From: Verrucomicrobiia bacterium
Lineage (GTDB): Bacteria > Verrucomicrobiota > Verrucomicrobiia > Limisphaerales > JAUIHU01
DNA length: 7,672 nucleotides
Assembly (NCBI GenBank): GCA_030432175.1
Contig: JAUIHU010000193.1
Coordinates: 1-7,672 of the forward strand
Direction of reading: 5' to 3'
Shown: piece by piece, positions 1 to 5,028 of the stretch
Numbering within the stretch: position 1 is the stretch's first letter
Layout: each line of letters begins with the position of its first letter
The notes under the pieces: model-generated
The model's database searches: none
The model's input: only the letters and a program-made list of their open reading frames with translations
Told to the model about the DNA's origin: nothing
Made by a program: the position numbers and the translations under genes

Positions 1-154
1 TTGGATCTATTCTATTTATTATCTTAATTACTGGATCAACAGAATCTCTATTAAGATGTCTGTTTTGAATTAAAAAAACAAATGAATCGATAGATTCGTG
101 ATGTAGAGATGCTTCAATTATTGATTCAAATAAGTTTTTTATCGATTGTTCCAT
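1..154 (-). CDS. Unrecognised protein, N-terminal 51 residues only (runs off the window)
   Basis: Reading the minus strand from an ATG at 154, the frame stays open for 51 codons to the window edge. An in-frame TAA at 187-185 lies upstream, so 154 is the first possible ATG. The peptide begins MEQSIKNLFESIIEASLHHE and continues with alternating hydrophobic and charged residues (for example FVFLIQNRHL, then VIKIINRID). It reads as alpha-helical and soluble, perhaps a helical-repeat or small adaptor protein, with no signal peptide or membrane segment. I do not recognise the family. No Shine-Dalgarno precedes the ATG; instead an 11-bp inverted repeat sits 3 bases upstream. The gene is divergent from the response regulator. 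Its composition is as AT-rich as the surrounding spacer, so a chance open frame remains possible, although 51 open codons in AT-rich DNA with a sensible amino-acid mix favours a gene. Confidence 0.45.
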   Translation of the reverse strand, partial: MEQSIKNLFESIIEASLHHESIDSFVFLIQNRHLNRDSVDPVIKIINRIDP

Positions 155-157
155 AGG

Positions 158-204
158 TAACTTATTAACATGTGAAATCTGTTTTTACCTGAATTAATAA
201 GTTA
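158..204 (-). promoter_or_regulatory. 11-bp perfect inverted repeat beside the start of the truncated gene
   Basis: TAACTTATTAA at 158-168 is matched exactly by its reverse complement TTAATAAGTTA at 194-204, with 25 bases between. On the minus strand the proximal arm ends 3 bases before the ATG at 154. In RNA it would fold into an 11-bp AU-rich stem over the ribosome-binding region; in DNA it could be a dyad operator. Neither role is shown. With only two GC pairs the stem is weak. Confidence 0.35.
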
Positions 205-362
205 ATCCGGGTGATGCTTCTGTTCTAGATAGGACATGACTATCTTGGCTGACTGGATAATTGTAATAGATACGATAACATTGTGCATGTTTTCAGTGTA
301 CAATTACAGACTCCCTCTATTATCGGTCGCAGTATTTACAATTCAAGTAATATTTTAATTCA

Positions 363-384
363 AAATGTCACAGAAATGTAAAAA
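363..384 (+). promoter_or_regulatory. 11-bp direct repeat, candidate OmpR/PhoB-type box
   Basis: AAATGTCACAG (363-373) is followed directly by AAATGTAAAAA (374-384), matching at 8 of 11 positions, with the hexamer AAATGT exact and 11 bp apart. Direct repeats phased at 11 bp are how PhoB/OmpR-family winged-helix regulators typically bind in tandem. The pair ends 10 bases before the putative -35 of the response regulator gene, a position suited to autoregulation. The region is AT-rich, so a short repeat could be accidental. Confidence 0.25.
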
Positions 385-394
385 GAAAATAGCC

Positions 395-423
395 TTGCCG
401 ATATTTCTATTTAATTGTAGGAT
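395..423 (+). promoter_or_regulatory. Candidate sigma70 promoter of the response regulator
   Basis: TTGCCG (395-400, 4/6 match to the -35 consensus) and TAGGAT (418-423, 4/6 match to the -10 consensus) are separated by the optimal 17 bases. A transcript would start near 430, giving a leader of about 27 nt with no Shine-Dalgarno. A heptamer AATTGTA (413-419) overlaps the spacer and -10. Only moderate support, since AT-rich DNA makes such matches common. Confidence 0.3.
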
Positions 424-456
424 TGTATTATATTTATTTGACTGTAATTTTGCAAC

Positions 457-1146
457 ATGTTGAAAGAAAGAATATTAATTGTTGAAGATGATCCTGTATG
501 TCTCACTTCATTGCGAGATTATCTGACGAGGCACAATTACCGTATACTTGAAGCGAAAACTGGTACTTCTGGGTTTGAAAAATGTCTAGCCGAGGAACCT
601 GACCTAGTTCTTTTGGACTGGGCGCTGCCAGATCAAAGTGGGCCCCACGTTTGTGAGCGACTGCGCAAATGTGGATATATCAAACCAATTATCATCTTCA
701 CCGCACGCGAAGATATGGACAGTCAGGTATATGGTTTGAATTGCGGAGCTGACTCGTACTGGGTAAAATCTTCTCCGAATCGCGTAATCAAAGCTCGTAT
801 CGAAGCAATATGTCGACGATTGCGCGTCAAATCCATAGATGGTGAGTTCTTTGAGATGAACGGATGGACTGTTGATATTAAAAACAGGATAATTTCTTTT
901 AATTCTAAACATTTGGATTTGTCCTTTAAAGAGTTTGGGATGTTAAAACTTTTAGTTCTTGCGAATGGGAACCCTGTATCGCGCAAGGATTTATTAACAA
1001 GCGTGTGGGGGTTTAACAGCATTCCGACAACGCGAACAGTTGATAATTATGTTGTTAAATTAAGAAAAAAGCTTGAACACGAATTTCAAAATCAGTTCAA
1101 AATTAAATCTATTCATAGAGTAGGTTATTCTTTAGTACAGAACTAA
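457..1146 (+). CDS. OmpR/PhoB-family response regulator, orphan
   Basis: A 229-residue DNA-binding response regulator. The receiver domain covers about residues 4-120: acidic pocket E10-D11-D12, phospho-acceptor D54 in LVLLDWALPD, switch threonine T82 in FTARED, aromatic Y101, and conserved lysine K104. The winged-helix effector covers about 128-229: LSFKEFGMLKLLV, then the recognition helix TTRTVDNYVVKLRKKLE, and the closing hairpin KSIHRVGYSLV. In this family phosphorylation at the Asp promotes dimerisation and tandem binding to direct repeats. One departure is visible: the usual Lys-Pro after beta5 is Lys-Ser (K104-S105-S106). No histidine kinase gene is adjacent, so its partner lies elsewhere. 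The ATG at 457 fits the family N-terminus (short lead into ILIVEDD); there is no Shine-Dalgarno. The receiver half is about 46% G+C by hand count (541-840) and the effector half about 33% (841-1140). The target is unknown; its own promoter and the downstream porin-like gene are plausible candidates. Confidence 0.95.
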   Translation: MLKERILIVEDDPVCLTSLRDYLTRHNYRILEAKTGTSGFEKCLAEEPDLVLLDWALPDQSGPHVCERLRKCGYIKPIIIFTAREDMDSQVYGLNCGADSYWVKSSPNRVIKARIEAICRRLRVKSIDGEFFEMNGWTVDIKNRIISFNSKHLDLSFKEFGMLKLLVLANGNPVSRKDLLTSVWGFNSIPTTRTVDNYVVKLRKKLEHEFQNQFKIKSIHRVGYSLVQN

Positions 1147-1384
1147 CAACCTATTACGGGTTTCTACAAATTTTGTTCTTTTGTCTTTATTGTTTAGAAC
1201 TTAGCTTTCTTGTCTATTTATTCAGTTATTTATAATTTACATTTTAACTGTTTTTCTTTCTTATAAACATGGTTGTGCGGATTAATTTGAAAAAATCCGC
1301 CATTTCTAATTTCATCATTCTTTCTGGATCAGCTACACTGATTTCCAAACATACTTGTCCTTTTTATCGATTTATCGATATTTG

Positions 1385-1460
1385 AAAATAAGAAAACCTA
1401 AACAAAACAAAAAATAAGAAAAACTAATCAAAACTTACGAAAAATCCAAAAAATGACAAA
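1385..1460. other. Phased A-tracts, probably intrinsically curved DNA
   Basis: Runs of four to six A on the plus strand centre at about 1411.5, 1421, 1431.5, 1442 and 1450.5, with further runs at 1385-1388, 1393-1396 and 1404-1407. The central tracts are 9-10.5 bp apart, in phase with the helix, the arrangement known to produce a static bend. The tract runs directly into the 21-bp direct repeat, upstream of the beta-barrel gene, where a bend could assist a regulator or act as an UP-like or nucleoid-protein site. Confidence 0.45.
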
Positions 1461-1491
1461 TTATGCTAAGAATATGACAATTTATGTTTAG
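1453..1491 (+). promoter_or_regulatory. 21-bp-spaced direct repeat, candidate operator
   Basis: ATGACAAATTATG (1453-1465) and ATGACAATTTATG (1474-1486) match at 12 of 13 bases; extended to 18 bases (through TAAG/TTAG) they match at 15. The start-to-start distance of exactly 21 bp is two helical turns, placing both copies on one DNA face. Each copy contains TGACAAWTTATG, whose reverse complement carries an AATTGTCA-like core resembling the AATTGTA heptamers upstream of the response regulator. The site ends about 155 bp before the beta-barrel ATG. Confidence 0.4.
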
Positions 1492-1645
1492 CCAGAAGAA
1501 TCAGGTAAACTCATGATCTTGCCATTATTTCTGAGTTGATGAGGCTGTCTGGATTTTGGTGGGATAACCTTCGTCTCAGACACAGTGACTTGGAAACAAT
1601 CAATGGTTGAACGTCAAATTTTTCCATTCTAAAGAACAAAACGTA

Positions 1646-2569
1646 ATGAAGAAAACCCCCTCTATCTGGATTGGACTCGCAATGACTCTGGCTGTGGCAG
1701 CTCAGGGGCAGCACGCTAAGTTCAAACTACTCGACGGAATTCTGGGTACTGACTCCAGCAGTTCTGAAGCTCCATACAGCACAGACGAAAAATTCGTACA
1801 TCCACTGACTTCTCCCTATGGGCATGAAGATTCATTTGTCACCACAGATGCCAGAGCATGGTTTGCATACCAGGACTTCGGTCAGGCATATGGTTTGGCT
1901 GGTGGCAATGCAAAACTGTATGCCTTACAATTACGCGTTGCTTTGACGGACCAGCTTCAATTTGTCGCATATAAGGATGGCTACACAGATATGGATTCAG
2001 GTTTAAATAGTTCTGTTAATGCTGGAGACGGTTGGAATGATATCGCTGCAGGTTTGAAATACAATTTTCTTCAGGATTGGGAAAATCAGTTTCATGCTGC
2101 AGTTGGGGCAGGTTATGAGTTTTCTCTGGGTGATGATGAGCCATTGCATGATGATGATGAAATTCGTCTCTGGGGTTCTGTTAACAAAGGATTCGGTAAA
2201 CTCCATTTAGGAAGTACTTTCAACTATTACTGGGCTCCGAATAAGAATCGAGTTGAAGGTCTGGGAGACTCTGACCACCTGAGTTGGCATTTACATGCTG
2301 ATTATCGTGTTTTGGATTGGTGGAGTCCGGTTTTGGAAATCAATGGCTATCACGTTATCAATGAGAATTCTCCTGGAATCCCTGTTCAAGGTGTTGATCT
2401 CGTAAACCTCGGTGGCGATACATCTGATTCTGTCATCACTTTGGGCATCGGAAGCGAGTTCCGTCCTATCGAATCTATCGGGATCCGCGGCGCTTACGAA
2501 ATGCCAATCAATGAAACCGACGGTCTGTTCAATTACCGTTGGACATTTTCCACAGTTTTCTCGTTCTAG
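1646..2569 (+). CDS. Outer-membrane beta-barrel protein of PVC-bacteria type (porin-like)
   Basis: A 307-residue exported protein. I chose the ATG at 1646 over an in-frame TTG at 1607 because it gives a textbook signal peptide: MKK, a hydrophobic core IWIGLAMTLAVAA, and likely cleavage around AAQGQ (residues 18-22). The mature part is rich in alternating hydrophobic/polar strands with aromatic belts (LYALQLRVAL, WNDIAAGLKYNF, FHAAVGAGYEF, LHLGSTFNYYW, SVITLGIGSEF, IGIRGAYEMP) and ends in TFSTVFSF. The terminal Phe is the usual C-terminal beta-signal recognised by the BAM complex. The pattern GGNxKxYALQLRVALTD, then DGW-DIAAGLKYNF, then PVLEINGYH resembles barrel proteins I associate with planctomycete and verrucomicrobial genomes. 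An acidic loop (GDDEPLHDDDE) could bind cations. The substrate is unknown. No Shine-Dalgarno is seen. It is a single-gene unit closed by a strong terminator. A non-transport envelope role cannot be excluded. Confidence 0.8.
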   Translation: MKKTPSIWIGLAMTLAVAAQGQHAKFKLLDGILGTDSSSSEAPYSTDEKFVHPLTSPYGHEDSFVTTDARAWFAYQDFGQAYGLAGGNAKLYALQLRVALTDQLQFVAYKDGYTDMDSGLNSSVNAGDGWNDIAAGLKYNFLQDWENQFHAAVGAGYEFSLGDDEPLHDDDEIRLWGSVNKGFGKLHLGSTFNYYWAPNKNRVEGLGDSDHLSWHLHADYRVLDWWSPVLEINGYHVINENSPGIPVQGVDLVNLGGDTSDSVITLGIGSEFRPIESIGIRGAYEMPINETDGLFNYRWTFSTVFSF

Positions 2570-2598
2570 TCGGACGCTAGATTGAGTTGTTGTTAGGG

Positions 2599-2642
2599 CA
2601 AGCTCCCATCGGGATTGGTACCCCGGTGGGAGCTTGTTTTTT

Positions 2643-2643
<1 letters not shown>
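2599..2643 (+). terminator. Strong intrinsic terminator of the beta-barrel gene
   Basis: CAAGCTCCCA (2599-2608) pairs perfectly with TGGGAGCTTG (2627-2636). The stem extends inward through T-G, C-G and three G-C pairs to about 15 bp around an 8-base loop, and is followed by seven T (2637-2643). It lies 30 bases past the stop codon. On the minus strand no T-run follows, so it should act mainly in the plus direction. Confidence 0.93.
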
Positions 2644-2698
<55 letters not shown>

Positions 2699-2739
2699 AA
2701 TGTTCCGAAAATAAACTCCCACTAACTGACCTCCTAGCC

Positions 2740-2855
2740 CTCTGGGCGACACGTGCGTAGCGAAGGGCGTTAGCCCTGGACTCTGGGCGACCCGTGCGTA
2801 GCGAAGGGCGTTAGCCCTGGTCTCTGGGCCCGCGTCAAACCAAGGGCATCCACCA
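2740..2855. repeat. Tandem 41-bp hairpin repeat (two full copies, one decayed)
   Basis: Copy 1 (2740-2780) and copy 2 (2781-2821) match at 39 of 41 bases. A third begins with CTCTGGGC at 2822-2829 and decays, still showing CCG, CGT and AAGGGC up to about 2855. Each full copy contains AGGGC-GTTA-GCCCT, a 5-bp GC stem with a tetraloop, and GCCC/GGGC arms can also pair between copies. It is more GC-rich than the neighbouring spacer and lies between convergent genes, the usual setting of REP-like intergenic elements. It may help stop recO transcription coming from the other side. Confidence 0.9.
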
Positions 2856-2858
2856 GTT

Positions 2859-3518
2859 TCAATCCATTGTCAATGGAACCTCCTTATCACGTCGTTTGGG
2901 TAAAAATCCTGGACCTTCCCGCCAATATCGGGTCAGGAATCCCCTGAGTTGAGTGTAGACCTTTGGATCCCATTCAATCTGCATCAGTGAATTCCAGGGC
3001 GAAATGAGGATTTTTTGGATTTGCTCCTGAAGTTCTCGGGATGTTTTTGGTCCAACCTGAGGGTTGGGTTCCCAGCCCAGAGAACTCAGCCATTTCAATT
3101 CCAGAGCCAATAGGTTTCCCGGAATTGGATCATTTTCCACCAGCGCATCCAGAAACTCCAAACCAAGATCATAAAGTTGGTCCAAGGGCGTCTCTACTTC
3201 CGTTGTCATCTCCAACAGCGTGATCCAATACGATGCCTGCTTCAATTTGAGGTAGTTCATGCGGAGGGGGACGCGTGTTTTGTCCAGTTTGACTTCGCTT
3301 AACTGATGGAGGTCGGACCTTGGACTGCGGCGGAATGTGAATGAGCATTCGAAAAAAAGATCCAGTTTTCCTTTGAATGCTGATTTATCCCTTCTTGCGC
3401 CCTTGGCCACCGTGGAAATTCTGCCGTGCTCCTCGGTGAGCCATCTTACAATCAGACTCGTTTCGGTGAGGGGGTAAGTTCTGAGAAGGATCCCATGTGC
3501 AGCTTCCGGCGTTGGCAT
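2859..3518 (-). CDS. recO: DNA repair protein RecO
   Basis: A 219-residue RecO. In the RecFOR pathway RecO anneals strands and, with RecR, helps load RecA onto SSB-coated DNA. The N-terminal OB-fold (about residues 5-80) shows the family pattern: GILLRTYPLTETSLIVRWLT, EEHGRISTVAKGARR, and SDLHQLSEVKL. The C-terminal helical part includes LALELKWLSSLGWEPN. In many RecO proteins a four-cysteine zinc finger follows this point; here it is absent, and the only cysteine in the protein is C58, in the OB-fold. E. coli RecO also lacks the finger, so this need not mean loss of function. The protein is slightly shorter than the usual 240 or so. It is the last gene of the operon, 32 bases after ybeY, and has the only strong Shine-Dalgarno in the window, supporting ATG 3518. 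Confidence 0.88.
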   Translation of the reverse strand: MPTPEAAHGILLRTYPLTETSLIVRWLTEEHGRISTVAKGARRDKSAFKGKLDLFFECSFTFRRSPRSDLHQLSEVKLDKTRVPLRMNYLKLKQASYWITLLEMTTEVETPLDQLYDLGLEFLDALVENDPIPGNLLALELKWLSSLGWEPNPQVGPKTSRELQEQIQKILISPWNSLMQIEWDPKVYTQLRGFLTRYWREGPGFLPKRRDKEVPLTMD

Positions 3519-3526
3519 GAAAAAAT

Positions 3527-3532
3527 CTCCTT
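3527..3532 (-). promoter_or_regulatory. Shine-Dalgarno of recO
   Basis: AAGGAG lies 8 bases before the recO ATG on the minus strand. It stands out because no other gene in the window has a comparable site; recO is also the only operon gene separated from its predecessor by a real gap. Confidence 0.8.
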
Positions 3533-3550
3533 AAAGACTGTGGAGCAATA

Positions 3551-4069
3551 TCAAATCTCGGGTATGGGAAAATCATTCACTGCTTGTTGGGTCGTAGCAT
3601 TTTCAACACGTTTCATGATTCGGCGTGAATCTTCATCCTGATCATCGTAACCCAGCAGATGCAACCAGCCATGAATTCCGTACCGAACCAACTCTTCAAT
3701 CCAGTGAACGTTGAATTCGCGGGATTGCTGAACTGCCACAAGGGGGCAGATGATCAAATCTCCGCGAACAATCCATCCCTTATCTGCTTGAGATGCCTCT
3801 GCCCAATCATTCTCTGGATAATCAAACGTGATGATATCAGTAGGACCGGTGTGGTTGAGAAACTCTTTATTGATCCGGGCCATTCTGGAGGAAGAGACCA
3901 GACAGACAGCGATTTCGAATCCAGACGGGATTTTCCCCAAACAATCGGATCCAAGAAATGAAGACCAGACTGATTTCCAGACCTTTTTGAGGTAGCGGGT
4001 TGGAACGGATAGCGTTTCGCGTTGTTCGTTCCTCACCGAAAGATGCTGGGTGGGAGCTGAGTTTGTCAT
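3551..4069 (-). CDS. ybeY: Endoribonuclease YbeY (rRNA maturation factor)
   Basis: A 172-residue YbeY (UPF0054), a metal-dependent endoribonuclease for 16S rRNA 3'-end processing and 70S ribosome quality control. The family core is clear: LNHTGPTDIITFDYP at about 71-85, GDLIICP at about 103-109, and IHGWLHLLGYDD at 132-143. The canonical zinc triad is H-x3-H-x5-H; here the ligands are H133, H137 and D143, so the third His is Asp, a substitution I believe occurs naturally in several phyla. ATG 4069 is preferred over the TTG one codon upstream because it gives a TGATG junction, sharing one base with the phoH stop, so translation is probably coupled. The N-terminus is somewhat extended and basic. 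It works with PhoH-like ATPases in RNA turnover, which matches the neighbour. Confidence 0.93.
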   Translation of the reverse strand: MTNSAPTQHLSVRNEQRETLSVPTRYLKKVWKSVWSSFLGSDCLGKIPSGFEIAVCLVSSSRMARINKEFLNHTGPTDIITFDYPENDWAEASQADKGWIVRGDLIICPLVAVQQSREFNVHWIEELVRYGIHGWLHLLGYDDQDEDSRRIMKRVENATTQQAVNDFPIPEI

Positions 4070-5028
4070 CAAATGGTTTCCCGGTGGCGTTCGTAAGCTT
4101 CAATGACACGCTGGACCAATGGGTGGCGAACCACATCCGATTTCGACAAGTTCATCACTCCGATCCCACTGACACCGCTCAATGCCTCTCGCGCCTCCAG
4201 CAAACCCGAGGAACGTTTTGATGGTAAATCTATTTGTGTTGGATCACCGGTGATCACAGCCTTGGACTGATATCCGAGGCGTGTCAGGAACATGAACATT
4301 TGCTCACGGGTGCAGTTTTGAGCTTCATCGAGAATGATGAAAGCGTGGTTCAGAGTTCTGCCGCGCATGTAGGCCAACGGGGCGATTTCGATGACTGAGC
4401 GATCCATGTTTCGCTGAACCTCATCCGCTGGAAGCATATCATGCAGTGCGTCGTGCAGAGGGCGCAGATACGGGGCGATTTTTTGTTGTAGATCGCCGGG
4501 CAGAAATCCCAAAGCTTCGCCAGCTTCAACAGCTGGGCGGGTGAGAATTATTCTGGAAACCTCCTCCCTTTTCAGCGCCTGAACCGCCATGGCCATGGCC
4601 AGATATGTTTTTCCGGTTCCGGCAGGGCCGATGCCAAATGCTATATCATTTTTTTCGATCAGCTCGACATACTGACGTTGGCCGGGGGTTTTAGGATAAA
4701 CAGCTGATTTTTTTGGCGAGGGTTGAATTTTGGTTTCCCTCAAACGCTTCAACTGTTCCGTGCCACCTTCGCCTCTGACTGCATCAATGGCATGACGCAA
4801 ATCTCTTTCCCTAACCGAGACACCCGCCTGATAGTTACGTTCCAATTCGCTGAACAGATCCTTGACCTGGTCTACCGAATCGTTGTCACCCTCAATGCGG
4901 ACCCAATTATCGCGCGCGACAAGTTGGACCTGAAATTCGGACTCGATTTTAGGAAGGGTTTCGCTGGACTCCGCAAATAGTGATTGTGGGAAGTCGGCGT
5001 TGTCGAAGTAAATGGTGTCGACGCTCAT
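4069..5028 (-). CDS. phoH: PhoH-like ATPase (YbeZ/PhoL type)
   Basis: A 319-residue cytoplasmic ATPase. Residues about 25-100 form the small N-terminal KH-like domain typical of the YbeZ/PhoL branch. The PhoH core (about 108-312) has the motif KTPGQRQYVELI, Walker A GPAGTGKT (134-141), the family motif LTRPAVEAGEALGFLPGDL (162-180), Walker B FIILDEAQN (230-238) and the sensor-like VITGDPTQIDLP. The family is related to superfamily 1 helicases; YbeZ proteins bind YbeY and act in RNA processing. The ATG at 5028 directly follows the stop of the HIT gene (TGAATG), and its own stop overlaps the ybeY start by one base. There is no Shine-Dalgarno, so translation probably depends on coupling. The name phoH is used for the family; phosphate regulation is not implied. 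Confidence 0.95.
   Translation of the reverse strand: MSVDTIYFDNADFPQSLFAESSETLPKIESEFQVQLVARDNWVRIEGDNDSVDQVKDLFSELERNYQAGVSVRERDLRHAIDAVRGEGGTEQLKRLRETKIQPSPKKSAVYPKTPGQRQYVELIEKNDIAFGIGPAGTGKTYLAMAMAVQALKREEVSRIILTRPAVEAGEALGFLPGDLQQKIAPYLRPLHDALHDMLPADEVQRNMDRSVIEIAPLAYMRGRTLNHAFIILDEAQNCTREQMFMFLTRLGYQSKAVITGDPTQIDLPSKRSSGLLEAREALSGVSGIGVMNLSKSDVVRHPLVQRVIEAYERHRETI

Larger units (their letters stand above)
155..456. other. Divergent AT-rich intergenic region
   Basis: These 302 bases hold no convincing gene. They separate the truncated minus-strand gene from the response regulator and would carry both promoters. Visible structure: the inverted repeat at 158-204, four copies of the heptamer AATTGTA/TACAATT (259-265 +, 299-305 -, 337-343 -, 413-419 +), an 11-bp-spaced direct repeat of AAATGT (363-368 and 374-379), and a weak sigma70-like promoter at 395-423. 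Confidence 0.6.
1147..1645. other. Long AT-rich non-coding region upstream of the beta-barrel gene
   Basis: About 500 bases without a supportable gene. The first part (1147-1380) is T-rich and contains a weak hairpin with T5 (1223-1255), a perfect 7-bp hairpin GCGGATT/AATCCGC with a 10-base loop (1277-1300), and a repeated ATCGAT (1366-1379). From 1385 it becomes strongly A-rich with phased A-tracts, then a 21-bp-spaced direct repeat (1453-1491). The last part (1500-1645) has higher G+C and should hold the promoter and leader of the beta-barrel gene, but I see no convincing -35/-10 pair; GATAAC at 1563-1568 is the best -10-like match. Confidence 0.5.

Noticed and set aside
1223..1255. CAGTTA/TAACTG stem with T5 as a terminator for the response regulator
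   Set aside because: Only 6 bp, mostly A-T, with a 16-base loop; too weak to call.
1277..1300. Perfect 7-bp hairpin GCGGATT/AATCCGC
   Set aside because: It is a real inverted repeat, but no T-run follows on either strand and the 10-base loop is ordinary; kept only as a note in the intergenic entry.
1269..1385. 38-codon plus-strand small ORF starting MVVRINLKKS
   Set aside because: No Shine-Dalgarno, no recognisable motif, and it spans a hairpin and repeat-rich AT sequence; nothing beyond an open frame supports it.
1603..1632. Nine-codon ORF just before the beta-barrel start, a possible leader peptide
   Set aside because: Too short to separate from chance, no ribosome site, no regulatory codon run and no clear attenuator structure.
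1607..1645. TTG start extending the beta-barrel protein by 13 residues
   Set aside because: The extension would put a charged stretch before a signal peptide that starts ideally with MKK at 1646.
2864..2876. Palindrome CCATTGTCAATGG at the 3' end of recO
   Set aside because: It falls within recO codons, has a one-base centre and no T-run, so it is probably incidental.
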